64,000 bases of DNA, from NCBI GenBank assembly GCA_029255645.1, contig JANLJE010000005.1, positions 42,737-106,736 on the forward strand, read 5' to 3'. A program made the translations under genes and the position numbers. The stretch is from Comamonadaceae bacterium (GTDB lineage: Bacteria; Pseudomonadota; Gammaproteobacteria; Burkholderiales; Rhodocyclaceae). The notes below the pieces were generated by a model. The model saw only the letters and a program-made list of their open reading frames with translations. It had not been told where the DNA came from and made no database searches. Position 1 is the first letter of the stretch, and the number at the start of each line of letters is the position of its first letter. Below, piece after piece: positions 1-9,813 of the stretch.

Positions 1-54
1 ACGTCACCAACGTCACCAACGTCACCAACGTCACCAACGTCACCAACGTCACCA
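1..54 (+). repeat. 9-bp tandem repeat, six copies
   Basis: The window opens with six perfect copies of acgtcacca. In the fimV reading frame they encode Thr-Ser-Pro six times. The array may continue to the left of the window. The 9-bp unit keeps the frame, so copy-number change would only lengthen or shorten a linker ahead of the LysM domain. Confidence 0.95.
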
Positions 55-2772
55 AAGCCGGCGGAAAAAACGCCAGCAGCCGCACCTGACGAGCCGCGCA
101 AGACCTCCAGGGCGGCCGAGCCCGCGCCGGCGGGCAATGCAGGCGAACATCAGGTCAAGCCGGGCGAAACCCTGCACCGCATTGCCGCTGAAAACCTGCC
201 GGCCGGTGTCTCTCTCGAGCAGATGCTGGTGGCCCTCTATCGCAACAATGCCGATGCCTTCAGTGCCAACAACATGAACCGCCTGCGGGCCGGGGCCGTG
301 TTGCAGATTCCGTCCAGAGAAGCGGCTGCCGCCATTCCCGAGGCCGAAGCCCGCAGGGTTTTCCGGGCCCAGTCGGCCGACTGGAATAATTATCGCCGCA
401 AGCTTGCCGCGGCAGCCCGGACCGCGCCGGTGGCCGAGGCGTCGGCCAGCCGCGCAGCGGGCGGCAAGCTCAGCGCCAAGGTGGAGGAGCAGCTTCCATC
501 CGCCGAGCAAAGCAAGGATCAGGTCAAGGTTTCCCGTTCCACCCAGGCGGCAGGCAAGTCAGGCGTCTCCGAAGAAGATCTGGTGGCCAAGGACAAGGCC
601 CTGAAGGAGGCCCAGGAACGCGTTGGCATGCTGGAAAAGAATGTGTCCGAACTGCAGAAACTGCTGGAACTGAAAAACAAGAGTCTGGCGGAAATGCAAA
701 AGCAGATGGCCAGGCCCGGTTCTGCCGCGCCTGCTGCCGCGCCTGCGGCCCCGCTTCCGGCTCCGGCACCCGCCCAGCCGGTGGCGGCCCTGCCTGCCGA
801 GGCAAAGCCGGCAGCCGGGCTCGGGCCTCTGCCTGAATCGAAGCCCGTGGTTGAAGCCGGAGTAAAAACCGAAGCTAAAACCGAAGCTAAAACCGAAGCC
901 AGGCCGGCGGATGCTCCCGTAGAGCCGGCCAAGGATGCCGATCTGGCCCAGACCAGACCCGCCGAGGCAGTGCCGCCGGCCGAGGCCCCGCCTGCACCCC
1001 CCCAGCCTGCACCTCCTCAGCCTACACCTCCCCAGCCTGCACCCAGGAAGCCTGCACCGCCGCCTGTGGAAGTGGAAGAACCTGGTTTGCTCGACGGCCT
1101 CGACGTGTTGCCGCTGGCAGCGGGCGGGGGCGGCATCCTGGCGCTCCTGGCCGCTTTTCTCTTCTATCGGCGGCGCAAGTCTGGCATCCCCTCCTTGTCT
1201 TCTGACCCGAATACCAGTAATCAACTGCGTGATTCCACTTCCACCCTGGGGCCCAACTCCGTGTTTCAGACGGCCGGCGGTCAGAGTGTCGATACCTCCC
1301 ATACCACGCCTCCGTCTACGGACTTCAGTCAGGCGGGGCCTGGTGTCATCGATACCAACGAGGTGGACCCGGTGGCTGAGGCTGATGTTTACATGGCTTA
1401 TGGCCGGGATGCCCAGGCCGAGGAAATTCTTCTCGATGCCTTGCAAAAGGACCCGCAGCGCACCGCCATTCACAGCAAGCTGCTGGAAATTTACGCCAAC
1501 CGCAAGAGCGTCAAGCAATTCGAGACCCTGGCGACCGAGCTCTATGCTCAGACCGGCGGTCAAGGTCCTGAGTGGGACAAGATAGCCAGCCTGGGACGCA
1601 ATCTCGACCCGGTCAATCCGCTCTACGGAGGTCCGGCAGCTTTTGCGGCGGCTAAGGTACGGCCGGCATCCTTCGATGCGGATGCCACGCTGGTGGCCGG
1701 CGGCGGCTCTTCCCAAGCTCAAGCCCAAGCCCAGGCCTCCAGGACGCCAGCTGCGCCGGCATTGCCTGAAGCCGAACCCAGTCTTGATTTCGTGAGCGGC
1801 AGGCCCGCTGTTGCAGCACCGGCGCCGGCCGTGGCTGATCCGCTATCGTCCTTTCCCGAGGAAGAGTCAGCCCCCCTTGAAGCCCCAGGTGCGCTCGACT
1901 TTGATCTGGATGCCTCTGGCGCCATGGCTCCGCCTGCCGCCCAGGTGCCGGCCAGGGATGAAGCGCGTTTCGTGGCCACGGTGGCCCAGGCCGGGCCAGC
2001 TGACACAGGGCTGGATTTCGATCTGAGCGCTGCGGCGCAGCTGGATGACACGGCCAGCACCGCGGCAGGACTGGATTTCCCGTCCCCCGTGGTCAATCCT
2101 GAAGCCGACCTGGGTTCCCTCGATTTTGATCTGGAACAGGGTGTGGGCGGCCCGGCTGCCTCTGGGTCGACCCCTGCAGCCACACCGGCGCTCGATCCGC
2201 TCAAGTTTTCCAGCATGGAAACCCTGGTGGGCGACGACTTCAAGGCTGTCTTTGCCCAGCGCCCGGAATCGGCGGCGGATGCCGGCGCGAGCCTGCTCGA
2301 CTTCGAGTTGACCCTGCCCGATGCGGCTGCCGCGCCTGCTTCAGCGCCCGAGGCAGCCCAGGATGAGGCTTCTACCAGGACCGTGGTCATGTCCATGGAC
2401 CCCCTGGAGCCCGATGAAGACCTGGAGTTCGATGTTCAACTGACGGATTCCACCATTCTCGGCAATCCCGCGGGCGGCGGCTTCGATCTTTCCGGCATCG
2501 ACCTGGACCTGGGGGGAGAGGAACCGGCTGTCGCAGCCGAATCGGCGCCTGCTGCTGCGGTGCCTGTTACGCCTGCTACGCCGGTTAGCAGTGACGCTGC
2601 GGTTTTCAGCCCACGGCGCGACGAGGTCAATACCAAGCTCGACCTGGCCAAGGCCTATGAGGAGATGGGCGACCTGGAAGGGGCCCGGGAACTGCTGACC
2701 GAGGTGCTGGGCGAAGGTGATTCAGACCAGGTGGAAGTCGCCAGGGTGGCCCTGGACCGGCTGAGTGCCTGA
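1..2772 (+). CDS. fimV: FimV/HubP-type polar hub protein, 5' end missing
   Basis: The frame is open from base 1, so the gene starts left of the window; 923 codons are visible. A LysM domain (codons about 50-104, beginning HQVKPGETLHRIA) should bind peptidoglycan. Next come an alanine/proline-rich linker, a coiled coil (about 190-236), a Pro-Ala repeat section, one membrane helix (about 369-393, followed by YRRRK) and an acidic cytoplasmic part. The latter has a TPR-like block (about 456-515, with EADVYMAYGRDAQAEEIL) and the classic FimV C-terminal helix pair (about 876-923, LAKAYEEMGDLEGARELL). FimV proteins organise the cell pole and promote type IV pilus assembly and twitching. Position upstream of truA-trpFBA is the usual betaproteobacterial one. 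Low-complexity linkers contain 9-, 12- and 15-bp tandem repeats. Confidence 0.93.
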   Translation, partial: TSPTSPTSPTSPTSPTSPKPAEKTPAAAPDEPRKTSRAAEPAPAGNAGEHQVKPGETLHRIAAENLPAGVSLEQMLVALYRNNADAFSANNMNRLRAGAVLQIPSREAAAAIPEAEARRVFRAQSADWNNYRRKLAAAARTAPVAEASASRAAGGKLSAKVEEQLPSAEQSKDQVKVSRSTQAAGKSGVSEEDLVAKDKALKEAQERVGMLEKNVSELQKLLELKNKSLAEMQKQMARPGSAAPAAAPAAPLPAPAPAQPVAALPAEAKPAAGLGPLPESKPVVEAGVKTEAKTEAKTEARPADAPVEPAKDADLAQTRPAEAVPPAEAPPAPPQPAPPQPTPPQPAPRKPAPPPVEVEEPGLLDGLDVLPLAAGGGGILALLAAFLFYRRRKSGIPSLSSDPNTSNQLRDSTSTLGPNSVFQTAGGQSVDTSHTTPPSTDFSQAGPGVIDTNEVDPVAEADVYMAYGRDAQAEEILLDALQKDPQRTAIHSKLLEIYANRKSVKQFETLATELYAQTGGQGPEWDKIASLGRNLDPVNPLYGGPAAFAAAKVRPASFDADATLVAGGGSSQAQAQAQASRTPAAPALPEAEPSLDFVSGRPAVAAPAPAVADPLSSFPEEESAPLEAPGALDFDLDASGAMAPPAAQVPARDEARFVATVAQAGPADTGLDFDLSAAAQLDDTASTAAGLDFPSPVVNPEADLGSLDFDLEQGVGGPAASGSTPAATPALDPLKFSSMETLVGDDFKAVFAQRPESAADAGASLLDFELTLPDAAAAPASAPEAAQDEASTRTVVMSMDPLEPDEDLEFDVQLTDSTILGNPAGGGFDLSGIDLDLGGEEPAVAAESAPAAAVPVTPATPVSSDAAVFSPRRDEVNTKLDLAKAYEEMGDLEGARELLTEVLGEGDSDQVEVARVALDRLSA

Positions 2773-2782
2773 CGCTTATAAT
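2753..2782 (+). promoter_or_regulatory. candidate promoter inside the fimV 3' end
   Basis: A perfect TATAAT lies at 2777-2782, just after the fimV stop. An 18-bp spacer separates it from TGGACC (2753-2758), a 4/6 match to the -35 consensus. A start near 2789 would drive the ecfT-truA-trp string independently of fimV, and the hairpin at 2797-2824 would lie in its leader. Inferred from sequence only. Confidence 0.4.
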
Positions 2783-2796
2783 CCGCCACCCCAACC

Positions 2797-2824
2797 ACAT
2801 AGCCCCGCAAGGGGCTATGTCTTT
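2797..2824 (+). terminator. hairpin with GCAA loop between fimV and ecfT-like gene
   Basis: A perfect 10-bp stem (2797-2806 with 2811-2820) closes a GCAA tetraloop and is followed by cttttc. This resembles an intrinsic terminator with a weak U tract. It ends two bases before the next start codon at 2827 and lies downstream of a consensus -10 box, so it could also act as a leader hairpin hiding the initiation site. Confidence 0.6.
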
Positions 2825-2826
2825 TC

Positions 2827-3438
2827 ATGCTCGCCCATCTTCATCCTGCCGCCCGCCTGTTGATCTGGCTTATGCTGGCCATCGTGGTCCAGCTGCTGGC
2901 CTGGCCGCCGCTGGGCCTGCTCGGCTGCGGCCTGCTTTTGAGCGGCCGTCAGGTGCGGCGGCATGGCTGGCGTCTATTGCGGCGCACCCGGATCCTGCTG
3001 CTCACCCTGGTGCTGATATTGGCTTATGCTCTGCCCGGCCCGACCCCCTGGAACCTGGCCTGGTTGCCCAGTTACGCGGGGCTGGAGGAGGCCGCTGTGC
3101 ACCTGCTGCGCCTGCTGGTGCTGCTCGGCAGTCTCGCCTGGTTGCTGGTGCCCCTGGGGCATCGGGCCCTGATGGGGGGGCTCTGGTACCTGTTGCGCCC
3201 CCTGCAGGGACTGGGCTTGCCCATGGACCGTAGCGTGGTACGACTCGCTCTGGTGTTGGAATACATGGAAAAAATGCCGGAAAAGCAGGATTGGCGTCAG
3301 TGGTTGCTGCCCCGGCCCGAGGCCGGGGAACTGGCCCCCGTGCGGATTGCCCTGCCTGCCTGGACGGGCCGGGATACCCTGGCCGTGCTGGCCGGGGCGG
3401 CCTTGTCGGGGTCGGGAGTGCTGCTGTGGCAAGGATAG
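2827..3438 (+). CDS. CbiQ/EcfT-like membrane protein
   Basis: The protein has 203 residues, is very leucine-rich, and has about four to five membrane helices (roughly 8-40, 55-75, 90-120, 190-203). The stretch LGLPMDRSVVRLALVLEYM resembles the coupling region of ECF transporter T components (CbiQ/EcfT), which normally join an S component to two ATPases. None of those partners is nearby. Similar genes occur between fimV and truA in related genomes, from general knowledge. The ATG follows a hairpin directly and has no good Shine-Dalgarno. Its 3' end overlaps truA by 13 bp. Family assignment is moderate; the transported substrate is unknown. Confidence 0.6.
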   Translation: MLAHLHPAARLLIWLMLAIVVQLLAWPPLGLLGCGLLLSGRQVRRHGWRLLRRTRILLLTLVLILAYALPGPTPWNLAWLPSYAGLEEAAVHLLRLLVLLGSLAWLLVPLGHRALMGGLWYLLRPLQGLGLPMDRSVVRLALVLEYMEKMPEKQDWRQWLLPRPEAGELAPVRIALPAWTGRDTLAVLAGAALSGSGVLLWQG

Positions 3439-4205
3439 CTCTGGGAATCGAATATGACGGCCGTGCCTTTCATGGCTGGCAGCGCCAGGCAGGATTGCCT
3501 ACCTTGCAGGCGGCCCTGGAAGACGCGCTGGGGCGGATAGCCGATCATCCGGTGGCCACGACCTGCTCCGGTCGCACGGATGCGGGCGTGCATGCCAGCA
3601 ATCAGGTGGTCCATTTCGATAGCGATGCCCGTCGGCCCCTCGCAGCCTGGGTGCGGGGCGTGAACAGCCACCTGCCGCCGGCCATGGCCGTGCGCTGGGC
3701 CCGGGAGGTGGAGGAAAACTTCCATGCCCGTTATTCGGCCTATCGCCGCCGCTATCGTTACCTGGTGCTGAACCGTGCCCAGCGGCCCGGGCTCTGGTCG
3801 GGGCGGCTGGGCTGGTTCCACCGTCCCCTGGCGCTCGCGCCGATGCAGGAGGCCGCCCGCTGCCTGCTGGGAGAGCACGACTTCTCGGCTTTCCGGGCGG
3901 CTGAATGCCAGGCCCGAACGCCGGTGAAATGGCTGACCCGGGCCGAGGTGCGCCAGGAAGGGGAACTGTTCATCTTCGACTTCGAGGCCAATGCCTTCTT
4001 GCAGCACATGGTGCGCAACCTGGTCGGTAGTCTGGTGTTCATCGGCAAGGGGGCCTGGGCTCCGGACTATCTGCAAAGCGTGCTGGAAAGCCGCGACCGG
4101 CGCCGGGCCGCCATGACCTTTGCCCCGGACGGGCTCTATTTCCAGGGGCCGCGGTATGATCCGGTCCACGCCATTCCCGAGGATGCGGGACTTTCCCTGT
4201 TCTGA
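3426..4205 (+). CDS. truA: tRNA pseudouridine(38-40) synthase TruA
   Basis: TruA converts uridines 38-40 of the tRNA anticodon arm to pseudouridine. The protein has 259 residues, close to the family's usual 260-270. The catalytic Asp is D52 in SGRTDAGVHA, and the N-terminal IEYDGRAFHGWQRQ motif is standard. I chose the GTG at 3426, giving VARIALGIEYDG, because it aligns with TruA N-termini. The longer in-frame extension upstream lies inside the preceding gene. The GTG overlaps the end of the ecfT-like gene by 13 bp, which suggests translational coupling. Confidence 0.95.
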   Translation: MARIALGIEYDGRAFHGWQRQAGLPTLQAALEDALGRIADHPVATTCSGRTDAGVHASNQVVHFDSDARRPLAAWVRGVNSHLPPAMAVRWAREVEENFHARYSAYRRRYRYLVLNRAQRPGLWSGRLGWFHRPLALAPMQEAARCLLGEHDFSAFRAAECQARTPVKWLTRAEVRQEGELFIFDFEANAFLQHMVRNLVGSLVFIGKGAWAPDYLQSVLESRDRRRAAMTFAPDGLYFQGPRYDPVHAIPEDAGLSLF

Positions 4206-4209
4206 CCCG

Positions 4210-4833
4210 ATGCGCACTCGAATCAAGATCTGCGGCCTGACCCGTCCTGAAGATGTCGATGCCGCCGTGGCCGCCGGGGCGGATGCCATCGGCTTCGTCT
4301 TTTATCCCCCGAGCCCCCGTCATGTGACGCCGCAGCAGGCCGCCGCCCTGGTGCGGCGCCTGCCGCCCTTCGTGCTGGCGGTGGGGTTGTTCGTCAATGA
4401 AGACCCGGCCCGCATCCAGTCGATCCTGCAGCAGGTGCCGCTGAACCTGCTGCAATTTCATGGGGATGAAGGTCCCGAAGACTGCAGCCGCTGGGCGCGC
4501 CCCTATCTGCGGGCCGCCCGGGTGCAGCCGGGACTGGATTTGATACAATACGCGTCCGCTTTTTCCGGGGCCCGGGCGCTCTTGCTGGATGCCTTCGTGG
4601 AAGGCTATGGCGGCGGCGGTCATGTGTTCGATTGGCGCCTGATTCCGCCGCATCTGCCCCTGCCTGTCATTCTTTCCGGCGGATTGACCCCGGAGAACGT
4701 GAGCGACGCAGTGCGGCGCGTGCGGCCCGTGGCCGTGGATGTGTCCAGCGGTGTGGAAGTCGCCAAGGGCATCAAGGATCATCAGCGCATGGCCGACTTT
4801 GTTGCGGCGGTGCGAGCGGCAGACCGGGGCTGA
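4210..4833 (+). CDS. trpF: Phosphoribosylanthranilate isomerase
   Basis: The enzyme performs the Amadori rearrangement of phosphoribosylanthranilate in tryptophan synthesis. The 207-residue single-domain TIM barrel begins [16 protein letters not shown]; the Cys in KICG (C8) is the expected catalytic base, and the Asp in LLLDAF the acid. The phosphate-binding ends ([18 protein letters not shown]) are intact. TrpF is a stand-alone gene here, not fused to TrpC. It starts 4 bp after the truA stop and precedes trpB by 28 bp. Confidence 0.96.
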   Translation: MRTRIKICGLTRPEDVDAAVAAGADAIGFVFYPPSPRHVTPQQAAALVRRLPPFVLAVGLFVNEDPARIQSILQQVPLNLLQFHGDEGPEDCSRWARPYLRAARVQPGLDLIQYASAFSGARALLLDAFVEGYGGGGHVFDWRLIPPHLPLPVILSGGLTPENVSDAVRRVRPVAVDVSSGVEVAKGIKDHQRMADFVAAVRAADRG

Positions 4834-4861
4834 CCTGGCTGCGCCAACAAGGAGCTGTTCC

Positions 4862-6064
4862 ATGCAGAACTATGACCTGCCCGACGACCGAGGCCATTTC
4901 GGTCCCTACGGCGGGGTTTTCGTGGCCGAAACCCTGATTGCCGCGCTCGGCGAACTGAAGGATGCCTATGCCGCGGCCCAGGCGGACCCGGCCTTCAAGG
5001 CCGAGTTCGACTATGAACTCGAACATTACGTCGGCCGTCCCAGCCCGATCTATCACGCCCGGCGCCTCTCGGAAAAGCTGGGCGGCGCGCAGATCTATCT
5101 GAAGCGGGAAGACCTGAACCACACCGGCGCCCACAAGGTGAACAACTGCATCGGCCAGGCCCTTTTGGCCCGGCGCATGGGTAAGCCGCGCGTGATCGCC
5201 GAGACCGGCGCCGGCCAGCACGGGGTCGCTACCGCCACCGTCGCCGCCCGCTACGGTTTCGAGTGTGTGGTGTACATGGGCGCAGAAGACGTGCGGCGCC
5301 AGGCCGCCAACGTCTACCGGATGAAACTGCTGGGCGCCACCGTGGTGCCCGTGGAATCCGGCTCCCGGACGCTCAAGGATGCCCTCAATGAAGCCATGCG
5401 CGACTGGGTCACCCACATCGAGAACACCTTTTACATCATCGGCACCGTCGCCGGCCCGCATCCCTATCCGGTCATGGTGCGCGACTTCCAGACCGTGATC
5501 GGCAAGGAGTGCCTGGTGCAGATGCCGGCGCTGGCGGGGCGTCAGCCCGATGCGGTGATCGCCGCGGTCGGTGGCGGATCCAACGCCATCGGCATCTTTC
5601 ATCCCTATATTCCGCATGAATCGGTCAAATTGATCGGCGTCGAGGCGGCCGGGGAGGGGATCGAGACCGGCCGCCACGCCGCGCCGCTTACCGCCAACGC
5701 CAGGGTGGGCGTGCTGCATGGCAACCGCACCTACCTGATGCAGGACGAGGACGGCCAGATCATCGAGACCCATTCCATTTCCGCCGGCCTGGATTACCCC
5801 GGCGTCGGCCCCGAACATGCCTGGTTGAAGGATTGCGGCCGCGCCGAGTATGTGGCGGTGACCGACGGCGAAGCCCTGCAGGCCTTTCACGACCTCTGCC
5901 GTTTCGAAGGCATCATTCCCGCCCTGGAATCCTCCCATGCCCTGGCCTACGCCATGAAGCTGGCGCCCGGCCTTGCCAAGGAGCAGATCCTGCTCGTCAA
6001 TCTCTCCGGCCGCGGAGACAAGGACATGCACACCGTCGCCGAAAAATCCGGGATCCAATTCTGA
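4862..6064 (+). CDS. trpB: Tryptophan synthase beta chain
   Basis: TrpB joins indole and serine to make tryptophan, using PLP, in an alpha2-beta2 complex with TrpA. The 400-residue protein carries the PLP lysine K92 in HTGAHKVNN and the phosphate-binding GGGSNAIG loop. The ATG at 4862 ([18 protein letters not shown]) is preceded by aaggag, so the longer upstream reading that runs back into trpF is not used. trpA follows after 2 bp. Confidence 0.97.
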   Translation: MQNYDLPDDRGHFGPYGGVFVAETLIAALGELKDAYAAAQADPAFKAEFDYELEHYVGRPSPIYHARRLSEKLGGAQIYLKREDLNHTGAHKVNNCIGQALLARRMGKPRVIAETGAGQHGVATATVAARYGFECVVYMGAEDVRRQAANVYRMKLLGATVVPVESGSRTLKDALNEAMRDWVTHIENTFYIIGTVAGPHPYPVMVRDFQTVIGKECLVQMPALAGRQPDAVIAAVGGGSNAIGIFHPYIPHESVKLIGVEAAGEGIETGRHAAPLTANARVGVLHGNRTYLMQDEDGQIIETHSISAGLDYPGVGPEHAWLKDCGRAEYVAVTDGEALQAFHDLCRFEGIIPALESSHALAYAMKLAPGLAKEQILLVNLSGRGDKDMHTVAEKSGIQF

Positions 6065-6066
6065 CC

Positions 6067-6879
6067 ATGTCACGCATCAAGACCACTTTCGAACGGCTCC
6101 AGGCCCGGGGCAAAAAAGCCCTGATTCCCTTCATTACCGCCGGTTTCCCCCGGCTCGGCCTGACCGTGCCCCTGATGCACACCCTGGTCGAAGCCGGGGC
6201 CGACATCATCGAACTGGGAGTGCCATTCTCGGACCCCATGGCCGATGGCCCCACCATCCAGCGTTCCTCCGAGCGGGCGCTTGCCAACGGCATGAACCTG
6301 CGCAAGGTGCTCGAAGCCGTGGCCAACTTTCGCGGCGATGACAACGACACCCCGGTGGTGCTGATGGGCTACGCCAACCCCATCGAGGCGATGGGGCTCG
6401 ATGACTTTGCCAAGGCGGCCCTGGATGCGGGCGTGGATGGGGTGCTGGTGGTGGATTACCCGCCCGAGGAATCCGAAGCCTTTGCCGCCGCGATGCTGGC
6501 CCAGTCCTTGGACCCGATCTTCCTGCTCGCGCCGACCTCCTCTGCGGCCCGATTCGAGCAGGTCGGCCGCCTGGCGCACGGCTATGTCTATTACGTCTCC
6601 TTGAAAGGGGTGACGGGTTCGGGGCAGTTGAACATGGCCGAAGTCGCGGCCCGCATTCCCGAGATTCGCGCCGCCGTGGGACTGCCCGTGGGGGTCGGCT
6701 TCGGCATCCGCGATGCCGCCACCGCCGCCAAGATGGCGGCCGTGGCCGATGCGGTGGTCGTGGGTAGCCGCATCATCGAGGAACTGGAACAGGCCCCGGC
6801 CGGGGAGGAACTGACCCGGGTGGCGGCCCTGGTGCGCGAACTGCGCCGGGGCGTGGATAGCGCCGGGGAGAAGGCATGA
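6067..6879 (+). CDS. trpA: Tryptophan synthase alpha chain
   Basis: TrpA cleaves indole-3-glycerol phosphate and channels indole to TrpB. The 270-residue TIM barrel has both catalytic acids at the canonical positions: E49 ([11 protein letters not shown]) and D60 (MADGPTIQ). The phosphate loop GVGFGIRD is present. The ATG at 6067 follows trpB by 2 bp; the stop codon overlaps the accD start (ATGA at 6876). Confidence 0.97.
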   Translation: MSRIKTTFERLQARGKKALIPFITAGFPRLGLTVPLMHTLVEAGADIIELGVPFSDPMADGPTIQRSSERALANGMNLRKVLEAVANFRGDDNDTPVVLMGYANPIEAMGLDDFAKAALDAGVDGVLVVDYPPEESEAFAAAMLAQSLDPIFLLAPTSSAARFEQVGRLAHGYVYYVSLKGVTGSGQLNMAEVAARIPEIRAAVGLPVGVGFGIRDAATAAKMAAVADAVVVGSRIIEELEQAPAGEELTRVAALVRELRRGVDSAGEKA

Positions 6880-7742
6880 GCTGGCTGAAAAAACTGCTGC
6901 CGCCCAAGATCAAGCGCGAAGGCGCGCCGCGCCGGTCCAATCTGCCCGAGGGCCTGTGGAGCAAGTGCCCGGCCTGCGAGGCAGTGCTCTATGCCACCGA
7001 TCTGGAGGGCAATCTGCAGGTCTGCCCCAAGTGCGGCCACCATCACCGCCTCAAGGCCCGGCAGCGGCTCGACCTCCTGCTCGACCCGGAAGGCCGCGAG
7101 GAAATCGGCGCCGAGGTGCTGCCCATCGACAGCCTCAAGTTCAAGGACAGCAAACCCTACCCGGTGCGTCTCAAGGAAGCCTGTGAAAGCTCCGGCGAGA
7201 CGGACTCCCTGGTGGTGATGCAGGGCAGCATCAAGGGCCTGCCCGTGGTGGTGGCCTGCTTCGAATTCGAATTCATGGGCGGTTCCATGGGCTCGGTGCT
7301 GGGCGAGCGTTTCGTGCGCGGAGTGCGGCTGGCCCTGGAGCAGGGCATTCCCTTCCTCTGCATCACCGCCTCCGGCGGGGCCCGGATGCAAGAGGGGCTG
7401 TCTTCCCTGATGCAGATGGCCAAGACCACGGCGGCCCTCACCCGGCTTGCGCAGGCCAGGCTCCCCTTCCTCTCCATTCTCACCGATCCCACCATGGGCG
7501 GGGTTTCCGCTTCCTTCGCCTTCGTCGGCGATGTGGTGATCGCCGAGCCCGGCGCCCTGATCGGCTTTGCCGGCCCGCGGGTGATCGAGCAGACGGTGCG
7601 GGAAAAACTGCCGGAAGGCTTTCAGCGTTCCGAATTCCTGCTGGAAAAGGGCGCCATCGACCTGATCGTGGACCGCCGCCAGATGCGCGACAAGCTGGTC
7701 CAGTTGCTGACCCAGTTGCAGAAGCTGCCTGCCGTTGCATGA
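6876..7742 (+). CDS. accD: Acetyl-CoA carboxylase carboxyltransferase beta subunit
   Basis: AccD pairs with AccA to transfer the carboxyl group from biotin to acetyl-CoA, the first step of fatty-acid synthesis. The 288-residue protein has the N-terminal zinc ribbon with C31, C34, C50 and C53, then the crotonase-like carboxyltransferase domain ([37 protein letters not shown]). It overlaps trpA by 4 bp and folC by 4 bp; the trpBA-accD-folC order is common in proteobacteria. Confidence 0.97.
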   Translation: MSWLKKLLPPKIKREGAPRRSNLPEGLWSKCPACEAVLYATDLEGNLQVCPKCGHHHRLKARQRLDLLLDPEGREEIGAEVLPIDSLKFKDSKPYPVRLKEACESSGETDSLVVMQGSIKGLPVVVACFEFEFMGGSMGSVLGERFVRGVRLALEQGIPFLCITASGGARMQEGLSSLMQMAKTTAALTRLAQARLPFLSILTDPTMGGVSASFAFVGDVVIAEPGALIGFAGPRVIEQTVREKLPEGFQRSEFLLEKGAIDLIVDRRQMRDKLVQLLTQLQKLPAVA

Positions 7743-9073
7743 TCTCCCCTGACGCCGGACTCCCGGTGGATTTTCCTGAAAATCTGGCGGGCTGGCTGAG
7801 CCAGCTCGAAGGCCGGCACCCCAAGGGGCAGGCCGGCATCGAACTGGGCCTGGAGCGGGTGCGCCAGGTGAGCGAGGCCCTGGGTCAGCAGCCCTTCTGC
7901 CCGATCATCACGGTGGCGGGCACCAACGGCAAGGGCTCCACCGTGGCCTATCTCGAATCCATCCTGTCCATGGCGGGCCACAAGGTGGGCTGTTATACCT
8001 CGCCGCATCTGCTGGCCTACAACGAACGGGTGCGCATCGGCGGCAGGGCCGTGGCAGATGCCGGGCTGTGCGCCGCCTTTGCCCGGGTCGAGTCGGCCCG
8101 GCGCCAGGCCGGGAATGTCTTGCTCACCTATTTCGAATTCGGCACCCTGGCCGCCTGGGAGGTCTTTGCCCAGGCCGGCTGCGAAGTGCTGGTGCTGGAA
8201 GTGGGGTTGGGCGGGCGCCTCGATGCCGTCAATCTCTACGACCCGGACCTGGCGCTGGTGACCACCGTGGATCTCGATCATCAGGACTGGTTGGGGCCGG
8301 ACCGGGAATCGATCGGCTTCGAGAAGGCCGGCATCTTCCGGGCCGGGCGTCCCGCCCTGTGCGGCGATAGCCAGCCCCCCGCCCGTCTGCTCGACCATGC
8401 CGGACGGCTGGGGGTGCCGCTGCAATTGATCGGCCGGGATTTCGGCTTCCAGAAGGATGACGAGAACCGCTTCGAGTGGCGTTACTGGGGCAAACGGGCC
8501 GATGGCAGCATCCAGCGCCGCAGTCTTGCCTATCCAGGGCTGCGGGGCGCCGTGCAACTCAAGAATGCCGCCCTGGCCATTGCCGCCCTGGATGTTCTCG
8601 CCCCGCGTTTGCCGGTGACCATGCAGGCCATCCGCCAGGGCCTGATCCATGTCGAACTACCGGGCCGCTTCCAGGTGCTGCCGGGGCGTCCCGCCCTCGT
8701 GCTGGATGTCGGCCACAATCCCCAGGCCGTGCAGGTGCTGGCGGAAAACCTGGGCACCATGGGTTTCTTCGAGCAGACCTACGCCGTGCTGGGCATGCTG
8801 GCGGACAAGGATGTGGCGGGCAGCATCGCCGCCCTGCGCGGCCGTGTCGCCCATTGGTTCCTCACCGATCTGGAAGGCCCCCGGGGCCTCAAGGCCGAGG
8901 CCCTGGCCGAGCAGGTGGGCCGGGCTGACCCGGGTATTGCCTTGAGTTGTCACCGCAGCCCGGCTGAAGCCCTTGCCGCGGCGCAGGAAGTGGCGGGGGA
9001 AAATGATAGAATTCTCGCCTTCGGATCCTTCTACACCGTGGCCGGGGCCCTGCAGGCCCTGGGCCGGGCATGA
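7739..9073 (+). CDS. folC: Bifunctional folylpolyglutamate/dihydrofolate synthase
   Basis: FolC adds glutamate to dihydropteroate and to folates, using ATP. The 444-residue protein has the Mur-ligase-type P-loop AGTNGKGST (about residues 60-68), the YTSPHL and YNERVRI substrate loops, [11 protein letters not shown], and the C-terminal [10 protein letters not shown] motif. The start overlaps the accD stop by 4 bp. The next gene begins just past its end. Confidence 0.96.
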   Translation: MISPDAGLPVDFPENLAGWLSQLEGRHPKGQAGIELGLERVRQVSEALGQQPFCPIITVAGTNGKGSTVAYLESILSMAGHKVGCYTSPHLLAYNERVRIGGRAVADAGLCAAFARVESARRQAGNVLLTYFEFGTLAAWEVFAQAGCEVLVLEVGLGGRLDAVNLYDPDLALVTTVDLDHQDWLGPDRESIGFEKAGIFRAGRPALCGDSQPPARLLDHAGRLGVPLQLIGRDFGFQKDDENRFEWRYWGKRADGSIQRRSLAYPGLRGAVQLKNAALAIAALDVLAPRLPVTMQAIRQGLIHVELPGRFQVLPGRPALVLDVGHNPQAVQVLAENLGTMGFFEQTYAVLGMLADKDVAGSIAALRGRVAHWFLTDLEGPRGLKAEALAEQVGRADPGIALSCHRSPAEALAAAQEVAGENDRILAFGSFYTVAGALQALGRA

Positions 9074-9120
9074 TGGGCCGGAAGCAGGGCCCAGGAACGA
9101 GGCCAAGGAAAAGTCCAGAC

Positions 9121-9813
9121 ATGATCGACCCCGACGACGTCCAGTTGCAAATCAAGAAGAAGGCCCGCCGCCGCCTGGTGGGGGCCGTGGCTTTTGCCGC
9201 CTTTGCCGCCCTGGTGTTGCCCATGGTCATGGACCAGGAGCCCGCGCCCCCGGCCCAGGAATTGGAAATCCGCATTCCCGGCCAGGATGGCAAGCCTTTT
9301 CATCCCAGCCTTGCCGCTGTTCCTCCCGCGCCTCAGGAGGCCCCGGCCGCTCCCCCCTCGACGGCGGTTGAAGTCGTGCCACCCACGCCGGAGAGCACTC
9401 CACCGGCCCCTGCCGCGCAGCCGGTAAGCAAGATGATCGAGAAGGTTCCGGCCAAGCCCGAATCAAAGCCCGAATCAAAGCCCGAATCCAGGCCTGCCAA
9501 GGCCGATGAGGCCGAGCGCGCTGCCGCTATCCTGGCGGGCAAGACGACCGCGCCGGGCAACACGGCGTCTGCTGCCAGTGGCGGGCCCCATGTGATCCTG
9601 ATCGGCGCCTTCACCAACGAAGCCAACGTCAAGAACATCAAGACCAAACTCGGCGAACTGGGCATCAAGGTTTATACGGAACCCCTGGATTCTCCCCAGG
9701 GCAGGAAGACCCGGGTCCGGGCCGGCCCTTTCCCCAATCGTGCAGCGGCCGAGCAGGCGCTGGAAAAAATGAAACGCATCGGAGTTTCCGGCGTTGTCGC
9801 TGCCAGGCAATGA
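9121..9813 (+). CDS. SPOR-domain membrane protein (DedD-like)
   Basis: The protein has a short basic N-terminus (QIKKKARRR), one membrane helix (about residues 19-37), a Pro/Ala/Glu-rich periplasmic linker and a C-terminal SPOR domain (about 75 residues, from PHVILIGAFTNEANV). SPOR domains bind denuded septal peptidoglycan. Genes of this type between folC and cvpA are called dedD. I took the ATG at 9121 because an aaggaaaag lies ahead of it; an in-frame ATG at 9070 overlapping folC would add 17 residues. The linker contains a 12-bp tandem repeat (9457-9488) encoding Pro-Glu-Ser-Lys. Confidence 0.85.
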   Translation: MIDPDDVQLQIKKKARRRLVGAVAFAAFAALVLPMVMDQEPAPPAQELEIRIPGQDGKPFHPSLAAVPPAPQEAPAAPPSTAVEVVPPTPESTPPAPAAQPVSKMIEKVPAKPESKPESKPESRPAKADEAERAAAILAGKTTAPGNTASAASGGPHVILIGAFTNEANVKNIKTKLGELGIKVYTEPLDSPQGRKTRVRAGPFPNRAAAEQALEKMKRIGVSGVVAARQ

